Below are positions 8,024 through 17,364 of a stretch of 34,707 nt of DNA, in pieces (position 1 is the first letter of the stretch; each line of letters starts with the position of its first letter). The notes under the pieces were generated by a model. That model was not told the origin of the DNA. It searched no databases and saw only the letters and a list, made by a program, of their open reading frames with translations. The translations under genes were made by a program, and so were the position numbers. Origin of the DNA: Sinorhizobium saheli (GTDB taxonomy: Bacteria > Pseudomonadota > Alphaproteobacteria > Rhizobiales > Rhizobiaceae); contig NZ_LNQB01000046.1 in NCBI RefSeq assembly GCF_001651875.1, positions 1 to 34,707 on the forward strand. Reading direction: 5' to 3'.

Positions 8024-9091
8024 ATGGGAACGATCCGGGCGATTCAGTATCTTCGGGCGGCGGCGGCGCTCGCTGTCGTGATTTTTCACGCCGCCGAGAA
8101 GACCGGCCACGATTTTACCATCGGAGCGGCCGGCGTCGACGTCTTCTTCGTCATCAGCGGCTTCATCATGCGGGTGATCAACGACCGGCGGCCGGTGACC
8201 CCCGCGAAATTCATCGCCGATCGCCTCCGCCGCATCGTTCCGATCTACTGGTTTTCGACGGCCGTCATGATTGCCGGCGCGCTCGCCGGCCTGTTTCCCA
8301 ACCTGGTACTGACTCTCGACCACGTCCTGGCATCGCTCGTTTTCATTCCGGTCCGCTCGCCGAGCAGCGGCGAGATCTGGCCGGTGCTCGTGCAGGGCTG
8401 GACGCTGAATTTCGAGATGCTCTTCTACGCCGTGTTCGCGGCCTCTCTGCTGCTGCCGCGCCATTGGCGCGTCCCGGCCATCACCGGCCTCTTCGTGGCG
8501 CTGGTCACGGTCGGGCTGGTTGCTCGCAGCGAAAATGCTCTCTGGCTGACCTATACACGGCCGATTATCCTCGAGTTCGTCGCCGGCATGATCCTCGGGG
8601 AGTTCTGGCTCCGGGGGAAGGTTCCCGGGGCGGCGATAAGTTCTTCATTGATTGCCTGCTCGCTCTGCGGCTTCGCCCTGATCGGTGGCCTCCATCTGCC
8701 CTTCGATGAACGCTCGACAGGGCCGCTCGCCGTCCTCCTGGTTCTTGGAGCGCTGTCCCTCGAGGCAAGCGGACGGGTCCCGATGCTGAACATGCCGGTC
8801 CTGCTCGGCGATGCTTCCTATTCGATCTACCTATGGCACGCCCTCGCGATCTCGGTCGTCGCCAAGGCCGGCGGCATGTTGGGCGTGCCAGCGGGGATCT
8901 CGTTGCTCATGGCGATCGTGTCGGGCACGATCGCCGGTATCGCAGTCTATGTGTTTCTCGAGCGCCCGCTGCTGCAGCGTGGACGGAGTGCCGCCAGCCG
9001 TCGGCCTCACCGGGCCCGCCGCCCAGCAGGCCGAGCCTACCGGTTGCTCAGCCGTTTCGGCGCGAATGCCAGTTCCAGGCGGATTCGGTGA
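8024..9091 (+). CDS. exoZ: Acyltransferase-3 family membrane protein, ExoZ-like
   Basis: The protein has 355 aa from the ATG at 8024, chosen because AGAGGGGG precedes it and the family starts at this point. It opens with IQYLRAAAALAVVIFHAAE, the N-terminus of acyltransferase-3/OafA proteins with the conserved catalytic-type His in a V-x-FH context, and closely recalls ExoZ, which O-acetylates succinoglycan. GVDVFFVISGFIM, RLRRIVPIYW and the LGDASYSIYLWHAL motif near residue 270 are family hallmarks. About ten hydrophobic segments suggest an inner-membrane enzyme acetylating an extracellular polysaccharide or lipid-linked sugar. A broken exoB/galE lies immediately downstream on the other strand, and exoZ and exoB are neighbours in the Sinorhizobium exo cluster. 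The last 30 residues are Arg-rich and overlap that pseudogene, so the native C-terminus may have been replaced. Confidence 0.75.
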   Translation: MGTIRAIQYLRAAAALAVVIFHAAEKTGHDFTIGAAGVDVFFVISGFIMRVINDRRPVTPAKFIADRLRRIVPIYWFSTAVMIAGALAGLFPNLVLTLDHVLASLVFIPVRSPSSGEIWPVLVQGWTLNFEMLFYAVFAASLLLPRHWRVPAITGLFVALVTVGLVARSENALWLTYTRPIILEFVAGMILGEFWLRGKVPGAAISSSLIACSLCGFALIGGLHLPFDERSTGPLAVLLVLGALSLEASGRVPMLNMPVLLGDASYSIYLWHALAISVVAKAGGMLGVPAGISLLMAIVSGTIAGIAVYVFLERPLLQRGRSAASRRPHRARRPAGRAYRLLSRFGANASSRRIR

Positions 9092-9340
9092 TCGCCGCCA
9101 GATCGTATTGCGGCTCCCAGCCGAGCACTTACCGAGCCTGTCGTTGTTAGCGACGAGCGTCGTCGAGTCGCCCTCGCGTCGGCCCACATAGCTGGCATCG
9201 AACGGTCGCCTGGAGACCTTCGATCGCCGTGAGCAATTCTTTCACGGTTGTCCCCATGCCGGTGCCCAGATTGAGCTCGACGCTGTCGCCGCCCTCGAAC
9301 AGGTAGTCGACGGCGCGCACATGCGCACCTGTGATTTCTT
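9066..9340 (-). pseudogene. exoB: UDP-glucose 4-epimerase (ExoB/GalE) C-terminal fragment
   Basis: The minus strand reads AHVRAVDYLFEGGDSVELNL and continues GTGMGTTVKELL, the conserved region downstream of the GalE active site. After a gap come REGDSTTLVAN and then, in another frame, LGWEPQYDLAAITESAW, the standard GalE C-terminus. The first two-thirds of the enzyme (Rossmann fold, YxxxK) are missing, and at least one frameshift separates the pieces. GalE/ExoB supplies UDP-galactose for exopolysaccharide. Its position next to the exoZ-like gene suggests both came from one exo locus. It cannot be functional. Confidence 0.8.
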
Positions 9341-9630
9341 CAGGGTCACTAGTTCGCCCTTGGAGAATGGCGTGTGTCGTGGTTTCACGTCCGCGCGCCA
9401 GCGCGCAGCCCGGCAGGGGAGCCGTCGGCGTGAGGGTGTTGGCGGCGGTGAAAAGCGAACGAATCCATACCGGCAAGGCTGCAGCGTACGCGCATTTTTT
9501 ATGCGTAAATTTCGCACATAACCGCACGGCATATTTGTCACCTTTTATAGAAAGGTCCACCGAATCAGGCGGAAATCACCCTCGTCGGTGGGAAATTTGC
9601 GCTTTAATTCGCCGGTAAACAGGTCTATAC
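9341..9630. other. Gap before the toxin-antitoxin operon
   Basis: No gene recognised. The stretch at 9480-9560 is AT-richer than its surroundings and probably carries the toxin-antitoxin promoter; TTGTCA near 9535 could be a -35 box, but no clear -10 follows at the right distance. Confidence 0.4.
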
Positions 9631-9647
9631 AGCTAGACAGTCTAGCT
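9631..9647. promoter_or_regulatory. Perfect 17-bp palindrome, likely antitoxin operator
   Basis: AGCTAGAC, one central A, then GTCTAGCT: an 8-bp perfect inverted repeat ending 16 bases before the antitoxin ATG and just before its GGAGG ribosome site. Phd/YefM-type antitoxins bind such palindromes to repress their own operon, and toxin enhances binding. Confidence 0.65.
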
Positions 9648-9663
9648 AGTTTGGAGGAAAACA

Positions 9664-9918
9664 ATGGAATGGCCGCTGCAGGACGCCAAGAACCACTTCT
9701 CGAAAGTGGTGCAGAAGGCGCGACACGAAGGACCGCAGATCGTAACGCTTCGCGGCGAACGCACGGCCGTGGTGCTGTCCGCCCACGACTACGACGCTCT
9801 GCGCGCCGGCCGGCCGACGCTGGTCGACGATCTGCTCGGCGGTCCCGCTTGGGACGATGAGCTCGCCGATGCGGTCGACGTGCGCGCCAAGACGCCAAGC
9901 CGCAGCGTGGCCTTCTGA
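9664..9918 (+). CDS. Phd/YefM-family antitoxin
   Basis: An 84-aa protein with the Phd/YefM N-terminal DNA-binding fold: WPLQDAKNHFSKVVQKA (residues 3-19) is the characteristic first strand and helix, followed by IVTLRGERTAVVLSAHDYDA, the conserved strand pair. The C-terminal 30 residues should be the disordered arm that clamps the toxin. The start has GGAGG seven bases upstream. It shares one base with the toxin gene (TGATG), so the two are translated together. It is expected to neutralise the PIN toxin and autoregulate through the palindrome at 9631. Confidence 0.9.
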   Translation: MEWPLQDAKNHFSKVVQKARHEGPQIVTLRGERTAVVLSAHDYDALRAGRPTLVDDLLGGPAWDDELADAVDVRAKTPSRSVAF

Positions 9919-10325
9919 TGTATCTGATTGACACCAACATCGTATCGGAGGCGCGACGCGGCACGCCGCAGGCGGTGTCCTGGCTGCGCTCCGTCGATCC
10001 GCTCACCATCCATCTGAGTGCGCTGACCCTCGGCGAAATCATGCGCGGCATTGCGCTGAAACAGAAGACGGATCCGAACGCTGCTGCACACCTCACCGAA
10101 TGGCTGCGCAAGCTGCGCCATGACCATGGCGACCGCATCCTGCCGGTGACCGACCAGATCGCCGTCGAATGGGGCCGCATCGCCGCAATCCGCCCGCGTG
10201 GCGATATCGACGGGCTCCTTGCCGCGACTGCGATCGTCCACGACCTGATCCTCGTCACACGCGACGTCAAGGATTTCGAAGACACGGAGGCATCTGTGAT
10301 CAATCCCTGGGAGACACCGGCGTGA
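9918..10325 (+). CDS. PIN-domain toxin, VapC/FitB type
   Basis: This 135-aa PIN-domain ribonuclease is the toxin of a type II toxin-antitoxin pair. It begins MYLIDTNIVSEARRG, as FitB-like VapC proteins do. The metal-binding acidic residues are all present: Asp5, Glu40 (in LGEIMRG), Asp98 (in DIDGLLAATA) and Asp116 (in LVTRDVKDF). Targets of such toxins are usually tRNA or rRNA. The length and motifs look intact, so the pair may be active and may stabilise the replicon or island. A decayed integrase gene follows directly. Confidence 0.92.
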   Translation: MYLIDTNIVSEARRGTPQAVSWLRSVDPLTIHLSALTLGEIMRGIALKQKTDPNAAAHLTEWLRKLRHDHGDRILPVTDQIAVEWGRIAAIRPRGDIDGLLAATAIVHDLILVTRDVKDFEDTEASVINPWETPA

Positions 10326-10339
10326 GCAGTTCAGCGACG

Positions 10340-11400
10340 GGGCTCGGAACCGCCAAAGGCCGATTTCGTGGCGTAGCGGTCGACACGAACCCTGGTGGCG
10401 CTGAACTCCCCTGCCCTGTTCCGGAAGCAACCGCCGCCCTGCCGGCCCACCTCGAGCAACGCCGTTCGGGCGCGCGGTTATCTGGAGGCGGCGAGTTCCA
10501 TCAAACACCCGCAAGGCCCATGCCTCCGACTGCAAGCATTTTTACCAGCTGGTGCCGCCGCCAGGGTCTCGCGCATCTGCCGCCCGGTCCGCAGACCGTC
10601 GGGCTCTACATTACCGCCTGCGGCGTCAGGGACCGCAACGGCAGACCGCAAGCCCCATTCCGGTCATGACGATCGAACGGCGCCTCTCCGCCCTCACCTG
10701 GAACTATGCCCAGCGTGGCACACCGTTCGACCGCAAGGACCGCCACATCGCCACCGTTCTGGCCAGCATCCGCAACACCCCATGCCGCCCTCCCCGCCAG
10801 AAGGAAGCCGTGCTTCTCGAGCATCTGATCGCCATACTCGAACGCTCGATCGGGGCTCACTGCGCGGCTTGCGCGACCGCGCCATGCTACTCGTCGGCTT
10901 TGCCGGCGGCCCGCGCCGCTCGGAGATCGTCGGACTCGACGTCGGCCGCGATCAGACCGAGGACGGCCGCAGCTGGATCGATATCCTTGACAAGGGCTCG
11001 CTCGTCACCCGCGCGGCAAGTCCGGCTGGCGCGAGGTCGAGATCGGCCGTGGCTCCTCGGACACGACACGTGGCCGTCGAGAGCTGGATCAAGTCCGCGC
11101 GGATTGCAAAGGGCCCCCTCTTCCGCCGCGTCCGAGGCCAGGGCAAGGATGTTGGAATGGAACCGATTGAATGACCGGGAGGCGGCACGCCTCGTCAACT
11201 CGCCGCCGGCGTTAGAGGCGACCTCAGCGAGGCCGAGCGAGCCGAAAAATTCTCCGGCCACTCGCTGCGCGCCGGGCTCGCCGCCTCGGCAGGTGGACGA
11301 GCGGTACGTCAGAAGCAGGTCGGTCATGCCAGCGCGGAAATGACCCGCAAATATCAGCGCAGCCGCGACCGCTTCCGGTCAACCGTCCGGGCTTTGAGAG
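10340..11400 (+). pseudogene. Tyrosine recombinase/integrase, multiply frameshifted
   Basis: All parts of a phage-type integrase can be found on the plus strand, spread over three frames. There is an N-terminal core-binding stretch (DCKHFYQLV). Then ERRLSALTWNYAQRGTPF, RGLRDRAMLLVGFAGGPRRS with the first catalytic Arg, and WREVEIGRGSSDT follow. FSGHSLRAGLA supplies the His-x-x-Arg, and GHASAEMTRKYQ the last His and the Tyr nucleophile. At least four frame changes separate these blocks, so no functional enzyme is made. It directly follows the toxin-antitoxin pair. It is a full-length relic, different in sequence from the recombinase remnants at 4.6 kb and 16.4 kb. Confidence 0.85.
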
Positions 11401-11678
11401 GCCCCTCCCCTGCCCCGGCGTGAAGCCGTAAGCTCAAATTTCCGCGCAGGGTTTTCAGCTTACTTCTTCAATTGAAATCAGCAAGTAAAAGCCACAGCGG
11501 TTATGTCCAGTCGCCCTGGATCACCGGAAAGCACGCTACGGCTCGACGGGTTTCTCAAGGGGGCAGAAAGACGGCATAGCCGTCGAGTCCTTGAATTCTC
11601 GGCTGAGTGTTTTTATTAGCCAAAGAGAACGTACGGCGATTAATCACGTCTTTTCAGATCCGAGCCGCGAGGTGTTTT

Positions 11679-12779
11679 ATGCGGATGTTAGATGCTTTCT
11701 GGTCGAGCTTACATAGATTTGTAACCGTTGTGGCTGTCCTTGGGTTGATTGGGGAGGCGACGGCTCAGATTCAAAAACCCAGTGGCCCGATCGAACTAGC
11801 TCAAGCTGATGTCAGCAAAGCCGTTCGTCAGGATATCGCTAGCGAAGTCCGCATTGCAGGATCCCTCACGCCCATCCGCCGCTCGACTCTGACGTCAAGG
11901 GTGTCCTCAACGATTCTCGAGCTTGCCGTGCAGATCGGGGATGTCGTCAAGAAGGGTGATCTGCTTGTCCGGTTTGATTCGAAAGCGCTTGATTCGGCCG
12001 TCACTGCAAGAAGAGCCGAAATCGACGCCCTCAACGCCCAGATCGAACTCGCCGAATCGGTACTTGAAAGGACTGTCATTCTTGGCAAGCGCGGTGCGGC
12101 ATCAGAAGCGACGCGGCTGGAAGCTCGGGCAAACCTACTCAAGCTCCAAGCACAGCTGAGGTCAAAGCAGGCAGAAGTCGCGGACGCTGAACGTTCTCTC
12201 GCCTATGCGGAACTGCGAGCCGAATTTGATGGCGTCGTCGCCGCTCGTCCGGTTGAACAGGGGCAGACGGTGCCATTAAACACCGAACTCATGACAATCG
12301 TGGATCTCAGCCGGATGGAAGTCGACACGGGGGTTCCCACAAGTCGTATCCCTCTTGTGCGGCTCAAGCAGGCCGTGGAGTTGAACGTAGAAGGTTTTCC
12401 AGGCCGTACGTTTGCCGGCGAGGTCGTCCGCATTTCGCCCACGGCGGTCGCCGGATCCCGTGCCGTGCGTGTCTTCGTCGCCATCGATAATGTCGAAGGT
12501 CTGCTGCGAGGCGGCATGTTCACGACCGGGATTCTCAAAGTCGACGACCAGAAGGATGTCATTGCCCTTCCGGCAGGCTCCATTCGACATGATACTCACG
12601 GTTCGTTCGTCCTCAAAGTGGAGGGCGGCGTCTTGCGCAGACAATCCGTGGGGCTTGGCACAAGCTGGACAGACCGTGATCTCGTTCAGGTATCGGGCAT
12701 AGAAGAGGGTGATGTCGTCGTCACGGCTCCGTTGCCCGATCTCGTTGCAGGCACACCCGTAGTCGTCGAGGAAATTTGA
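11679..12779 (+). CDS. nolF: RND efflux periplasmic adaptor (NolF-like)
   Basis: A 366-aa membrane-fusion protein of the HlyD/AcrA family. The ATG at 11679 is preferred over an upstream GTG because GAGGTG lies five bases before it and a signal sequence follows at once (hydrophobic FVTVVAVLGLIGEATA, cleavage about residue 30). Beyond it come a barrel strand and half-lipoyl motif (LELAVQIGDVVKKGDLLVRF), an alpha-helical hairpin with heptad-like Ala/Glu/Leu pattern (about 95-165), the second half-lipoyl (LRAEFDGVVAARPVEQGQTV) and the beta-barrel/proximal domain. It bridges the inner-membrane pump to an outer-membrane channel. The length equals NolF of S. meliloti (367 aa), and the pump gene starts 3 bp downstream. 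The symbol rests on family and context; a general RND adaptor is the alternative. Confidence 0.8.
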   Translation: MRMLDAFWSSLHRFVTVVAVLGLIGEATAQIQKPSGPIELAQADVSKAVRQDIASEVRIAGSLTPIRRSTLTSRVSSTILELAVQIGDVVKKGDLLVRFDSKALDSAVTARRAEIDALNAQIELAESVLERTVILGKRGAASEATRLEARANLLKLQAQLRSKQAEVADAERSLAYAELRAEFDGVVAARPVEQGQTVPLNTELMTIVDLSRMEVDTGVPTSRIPLVRLKQAVELNVEGFPGRTFAGEVVRISPTAVAGSRAVRVFVAIDNVEGLLRGGMFTTGILKVDDQKDVIALPAGSIRHDTHGSFVLKVEGGVLRRQSVGLGTSWTDRDLVQVSGIEEGDVVVTAPLPDLVAGTPVVVEEI

Positions 12780-12782
12780 CCG

Positions 12783-15700
12783 ATGTTCCTCACCCTCGTC
12801 AGCGTCAGGCACCCCGTCTTTGCGACCATGATGATGGTGACGGTCCTGGTTCTCGGCTTATTTTCCTACGATCGTTTGGGCGTGGACTTGTTTCCGGAAA
12901 CTGACCTGCCGATCGTGGTGGTCGCGACCACCTACATCGGCGCGTCTCCGACCTCCGTCGAGAGCGAGGTTTCGCGGCCAATTGAATCATCGCTGAACAC
13001 TATCGGCGGGATCGATACGATAGCGTCGGAATCCTACGAAGGACGCTCAATCGTCTTCGTTCAGTTCGAGCTCGACGTGGATTCACAAGTCGCGGCGCAG
13101 GAAGTGCGCGACCGGGTTGCACGGTTGGAAGCGACGTTCCCGGACGGAGTGGATACCCCCCAGGTCACACTCTTCAATCCGGACGACGAACCAATCCTTT
13201 CCGTTGCGGCATCCTCGCCCATTCGGACGCTGTCAGAAATCACAACACTTGCCAACCGCGTCATTACCAACCGTCTGAACGTCATTTCGGGCGTTGGTCA
13301 GATTTCACTCGTCGGCGGGAGCGAGCGGCAGGTCCTTGTGGTTGTGGATCCGGATCGTCTGGAGGCATATGGTGTGAGCGTTGGTTCCGTTATGGCCGCG
13401 ATCCGCCGCGAAAACCAGGATCGCGCTGCGGGAACGCTCATTTCCGGCATCAGGCAGCGGATCGTGACGGTCGAAGGGCGCATAGCGAATGCACCGGGCT
13501 TCAACAGCATTATTGTCAGCCAAAGCGGCGGCTATCCTGTCTATCTGTCAGATGTAGCAACTGTTCTCGACACGGGCGCCGAGATGACCAGCCGGGCGAC
13601 CTATCAAGGCGTTACGTCTCTTGGGTTAGACATCGTCAAGGTCCAGGACGCGAACACGGTCGCGGTGGCATCCGCGCTTCGCAAGGAAATCTCGGCTTTG
13701 AATGCAGAGCTGGCGAAGGAGAACATCCAGCTCACCATCACGCGCGACAACTCCCGCCCCATCGCCGCCCAGGTTTCTGAGGTACAGCAAACCCTGATCG
13801 AAGGCGGTGTCCTGACCGTGCTGATCGTGTTCGTATTTCTGAACTCCTGGCGATCGACGGTCATCACCGGGCTTACGCTCCCGATTTCCGTCATCGGAAC
13901 ATTTGCGGTCATTTACGCTCTTGGCTTCACGCTGAACAACATGACGCTCATGGCTTTATCCCTGTCGATCGGCATTCTCATCGATGACGCGATCGTCGTG
14001 CGCGAAAACATCACCCGCCATCTCCAGATGGGCAAGGATCATGTGAGAGCGGCGCTCGACGGCACCAACGAGATAGGACTTGCCGTTCTGGCGACCACAC
14101 TGTGCATTGTCGCCGTGTTTTTGCCTGTCGCCTTCATGGGCGGACTGATCGGTCGTTTCTTCCTGCAGTTCGGCGTCACCGTCGCCGCGGCCGTGATGAT
14201 TTCACTTTTCGTGTCCTTCACACTTGATCCCATGCTTTCGAGCGTCTGGTACGACCCTCAGTCCCAGAAGGGCGCCAAACGAAGTTTCCTCGGCCGGTTG
14301 GTTGAACGTTTCGACCAGTGGTTTGAGGGGCTGGCGAGCCGGTATCGTTCTGTCATCCATTGGACATTCGCGCACCGGAAAACAACGATTGCCGTTGTCG
14401 TCGGCGTGTTCGTTGCCAGCCTGCTGCTTGTGCCGCGCATCGGAGCCGAGTTTTTGCCGCCAGCCGACCAGGGGGAAGTGAGCATATCACTCAAAGCCAA
14501 CGAAGGCGCTTCCCTCGACTACATGGCCGCCAAGGTGGGTCAGGTCGAACGGGCGCTGCGGGAATTCGATTTTGTCTCCTCAACGTATTCCACGATCAAT
14601 TCCGGCGGCGCCCCTGGGTTCAACCAGGCTATGGTGGCCGTGCAGCTTATGCCAAGCAATAATCGGACGTTGACCACATCGGAAGCCATTAATCCAATTC
14701 GCCAGCGGCTCTCACGGATCGCCGGCCTTGAGATTTCTGTCGGTCAGTCCTCGAGAGTTGGAGGATCATCAAAGCCGCTACAGCTCTCGATCCTGGGGGA
14801 TGGTGCCGAGGAGCTACGACGAATCTCCGATCAAATCACCTCAGCGCTTGCTGCGGTCCCGGGGGCCACGGACATCGAGTCGTCGATCGAAAATGTCCGA
14901 CCGACTCTGGCGGTAAGAGTGCGTCGTGAAGCGGCGAGCGACTTGGGGGTTTCGGTCGCGACGATCGGTGATACGCTCCGGCCCCTAGTCGCAGGGGGCG
15001 CGATATCCGTGTGGAATGCGCCTGATGGCGAATCCTATGATGTTATGGTGCGCCTGCCCGCGACCGGCCGGCGAGATGCCGCACAACTTCGCAATCTGAC
15101 CATTTCGACCGGCCGCACTGATGAAGATGGCAAGCCGATAACGGTCTTGCTGGATCAGGTCGCCGACGTTGTTGAGAGCACTGCGCCCGACGCTATCACC
15201 CGCAAGGAACTGTCCCGCGAGGTTCGCATATCGAGCAACGTCGAAGGCAGGGCCTTGGGCGACGTGACGACAGACTTGAACGCCGCAGTTGACAAGATGG
15301 ACATCCCTGTCGGCTACCGCATCTCATTTGGCGGAGACGCCGAGAACCTTGCGGAGACCACCGGTTATGCGCTTCAATCGCTCGTGCTTGCGGTGATTTT
15401 CATCTACATCATTCTAGCTTCTCAATTCGGCTCCTTCATCCAGCCGATTGCGATCATGATGACCTTGCCGCTCTCGCTGATCGGCGTTCTGCTCGGCCTT
15501 CTCTTCACTGGATCGACGCTCAATATGTTCTCGATGATCGGGTTCATCATGCTGATGGGGCTGGTCACCAAGAACGCAATTCTTCTCGTCGACTATTCCA
15601 ATCTGGGAATGCGGGAGGGCAAGGATCTACGCCAGAGCCTTGCCGATGCCGGAGCGGTCAGGCTGAGACCGATCGTTATGACGACCCTTGCCATGATCTT

Positions 15701-15914
15701 CGGTATGCTGCCCATGGCCTTGGGCCTGGGCGAAGGCGGCGAGCAACGTGCGCCGATGGCTCATGCGATCATCGGTGGGTTGATATCTTCGACTTTGCTG
15801 ACCTTGGTCTTTGTGCCTGTCGTGCTAACCTATCTCGACGCCATGGCGCGCCGCGTCAAACGCTGGCTAGTAGGGCAACCATCGGCAAAGCCCCTTTCCA
15901 CCTCGAACCGCTAG
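12783..15914 (+). CDS. nolG: RND-family inner-membrane efflux pump (NolG-like)
   Basis: A 1043-aa proton-driven transporter with the full RND plan: TM1 ([18 protein letters not shown]), large periplasmic loop, TM2-6, TM7, second loop, TM8-12. The proton relay is intact, with Asp401-Asp402 in TM4 ([13 protein letters not shown]) and Lys930 in TM10 ([10 protein letters not shown]), matching Asp407/408 and Lys940 of AcrB. The start codon lies three bases after the adaptor stop. It exports small amphiphilic molecules; in S. meliloti the nolFG pair is nod-associated. No outer-membrane factor is encoded here, so a TolC elsewhere is presumably used. No nod box or neighbouring regulator gene was seen. 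The gene has no damage, unlike most of its surroundings. Confidence 0.9.
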   Translation: MFLTLVSVRHPVFATMMMVTVLVLGLFSYDRLGVDLFPETDLPIVVVATTYIGASPTSVESEVSRPIESSLNTIGGIDTIASESYEGRSIVFVQFELDVDSQVAAQEVRDRVARLEATFPDGVDTPQVTLFNPDDEPILSVAASSPIRTLSEITTLANRVITNRLNVISGVGQISLVGGSERQVLVVVDPDRLEAYGVSVGSVMAAIRRENQDRAAGTLISGIRQRIVTVEGRIANAPGFNSIIVSQSGGYPVYLSDVATVLDTGAEMTSRATYQGVTSLGLDIVKVQDANTVAVASALRKEISALNAELAKENIQLTITRDNSRPIAAQVSEVQQTLIEGGVLTVLIVFVFLNSWRSTVITGLTLPISVIGTFAVIYALGFTLNNMTLMALSLSIGILIDDAIVVRENITRHLQMGKDHVRAALDGTNEIGLAVLATTLCIVAVFLPVAFMGGLIGRFFLQFGVTVAAAVMISLFVSFTLDPMLSSVWYDPQSQKGAKRSFLGRLVERFDQWFEGLASRYRSVIHWTFAHRKTTIAVVVGVFVASLLLVPRIGAEFLPPADQGEVSISLKANEGASLDYMAAKVGQVERALREFDFVSSTYSTINSGGAPGFNQAMVAVQLMPSNNRTLTTSEAINPIRQRLSRIAGLEISVGQSSRVGGSSKPLQLSILGDGAEELRRISDQITSALAAVPGATDIESSIENVRPTLAVRVRREAASDLGVSVATIGDTLRPLVAGGAISVWNAPDGESYDVMVRLPATGRRDAAQLRNLTISTGRTDEDGKPITVLLDQVADVVESTAPDAITRKELSREVRISSNVEGRALGDVTTDLNAAVDKMDIPVGYRISFGGDAENLAETTGYALQSLVLAVIFIYIILASQFGSFIQPIAIMMTLPLSLIGVLLGLLFTGSTLNMFSMIGFIMLMGLVTKNAILLVDYSNLGMREGKDLRQSLADAGAVRLRPIVMTTLAMIFGMLPMALGLGEGGEQRAPMAHAIIGGLISSTLLTLVFVPVVLTYLDAMARRVKRWLVGQPSAKPLSTSNR

Positions 15915-16027
15915 ACCTCTGCGTTTACGCCTCCACTCCGGCACCAATGGCGCGGGCTTGGCGACTACCGCGAGGTGAAGCGTAACGAGCCGATTGTTAC
16001 CGCGGAGATTTAGCCTTGACGCGAGCG

Positions 16028-16297
16028 ATGAGTTCTTCGTCGTCGACAATGTCGGACCTCGGCCGCCCGTATGATTTTCTCGCACCGGTCAATCGCTCGG
16101 CTGCAGCACGGACAGTGGAGTCCTTGACAGCCGCTCCAAAACGACTGCTCGAGCAACCGCGCCTTGGCGAACGGCTCGAGGAATTCGAGCCTCGGGAAGT
16201 CCGGCGAATTCTCGTCGGTCACTATGAAATCCGCTATGAAATCCACCAGTCGGCGATCTATGTGTTGCGGCTTTGGCACACGCGCGAGGATCGCTAA
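16028..16297 (+). CDS. ParE/RelE-like toxin, orphan, N-terminus doubtful
   Basis: The last 75 residues match the ParE family well: YDFLAPVNRSAAARTVESLT is the helical hairpin, RLLEQPRLGERLEEF the linker, and REVRRILVGHYEIRYEI then YVLRLWHTREDR form the C-terminal sheet and tail. The N-terminal strand normally reading W(T)xxALSDLxRL is reduced to a serine run (SSSSSTMSDLGRP), suggesting a small rearrangement at the 5' end. Possible starts are ATG 16028 or 16049. No antitoxin frame is visible upstream, where RelB/ParD would be expected. It is probably an inactive remnant. Intact ParE toxins poison DNA gyrase. Confidence 0.6.
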   Translation: MSSSSSTMSDLGRPYDFLAPVNRSAAARTVESLTAAPKRLLEQPRLGERLEEFEPREVRRILVGHYEIRYEIHQSAIYVLRLWHTREDR

Positions 16298-16380
16298 AGA
16301 GACGCCATATCGAAAGGGTTCTTGTGGCGGCGAAAGACCGTACTGCGTGGGTTGAGAAGGAAGCAGCACTCACTCGTGCC

Positions 16381-16686
16381 GAAGAACTCGACGCGCTGGA
16401 TCCTGCCGTTCGACCGGCGCGAGCAGCTCGCCCGCGCTGCTGACCGATAACGACCTCGCAACGTTGAAACACCTCGCCGGCGAGGGCATGGTCGAAAACA
16501 CGCTCCGGGCGCTCGCCTCCGACCTCGGCTCTCTCGAGGCAGGTGACGACTTCCAACCGGCTCCTCCCTCCCCTGGCCGGCGCCGGAAGCGCTGTTGTTG
16601 AGTTTCGTCCACCACCTCTGGGATCCGGTCAAACGCGCCGAGGATCCGGCCTACGGCATGCCGGTTTCGGCGGTTTCGGGGCGTTA
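16381..16686 (+). pseudogene. Integrase N-terminal fragment
   Basis: The plus strand reads LTDNDLATLKHLAGEGMVEN followed by TLRALASDLG, and, in a shifted frame, FVHHLWDPVKRAEDP. This is the SAM-like core-binding N-terminus of a widespread family of about 350-aa tyrosine recombinases. The catalytic domain is absent, and a frameshift lies near 16540. It is unrelated at sequence level to the integrase at 10.3-11.4 kb. Confidence 0.65.
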
Positions 16687-16687
16687 G

Positions 16688-17038
16688 TACAATGACGCGC
16701 GCCACGGCCCTCAGCCAAGTAGCTTTCGCGTGATGCGTGCGGCATGCCTTGCGAAATCGCGGACAAAGCCAAAAAAAATCCGGCGCGGGAGGAAGTGCGC
16801 CGGGCTCAATAAGTGACCGACAGCTTGGGAAGAAGAATGCTGCCCGTCGAACCGAAGCGTTCGGGAGGAGGTGAATCGCTTCCCTACCTGCAGTAGGTGT
16901 TGCATTGCGTTAAATTCAAGAGCGTTAACTCCGCGGCAGAGGCGGGTTCCGCACTCTTACAATTGGCCGCAGGCTTTAAACGGAAAAGACCGAGGCAACC
17001 CCGTCCCTTCCAAAAAAGCTGGCGTACGAGGAACAGGC
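16688..17038. other. Gap between integrase fragment and cold-shock gene
   Basis: Nothing recognisable: no frame of interest, no clear terminator for the cold-shock gene reading leftwards from 17039, and no repeat. Confidence 0.5.
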
Positions 17039-17245
17039 CTAGGCCCGCAAATTGTCCGCCGACATCTTGCCGGACTTGCGATCCTTGACCAGCTCATAGG
17101 TTATCTTTTGGCCATCCTTGAGATCCCGCATGCCAGCCCGCTCCACTGCGGAAATGTGGACGAAGACATCGGCGCTGCCGTCGTCGGGCTGGATGAAGCC
17201 AAAGCCTTTCGTCGCGTTAAACCATTTTACGGTACCCGTCGCCAT
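17039..17245 (-). CDS. cspA: Cold-shock protein (CspA family)
   Basis: Intact 68-aa single cold-shock domain. It contains both RNA-binding motifs, RNP1 (KGFGFIQ, residues 13-19) and RNP2 (VFVHIS, 27-32), and begins [14 protein letters not shown] as alphaproteobacterial Csp proteins do. These small OB-fold proteins bind single-stranded nucleic acid and act as RNA chaperones. AAGGAAG lies seven bases before the ATG. Rhizobia carry several paralogues, so the symbol marks the family only. It is intact although its neighbours on both sides are decayed. Confidence 0.95.
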   Translation of the reverse strand: MATGTVKWFNATKGFGFIQPDDGSADVFVHISAVERAGMRDLKDGQKITYELVKDRKSGKMSADNLRA

Positions 17246-17364
17246 GATGTCTTCCTTTGATCATTTGCCGTGCCACCCAAGGGCGGACAAGGCTCGCCTC
17301 GTATGGGAGCACAGATAGACGCTTCTGAGCTTCGGACAAAGCTAAAATCCGCCGGCTGGACGCA

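Noticed and set aside
11423..11678. Nod box or other named regulatory site upstream of the nolF-like gene
   Set aside because: No ATC-N9-GAT-type motif or conserved nod-box block could be found; region is short and featureless apart from the ribosome site.
16089..16705. Overlapping minus-strand frames of 111-155 aa
   Set aside because: Antisense to ParE-like and integrase fragments; Arg/Ser-rich composition typical of shadows.
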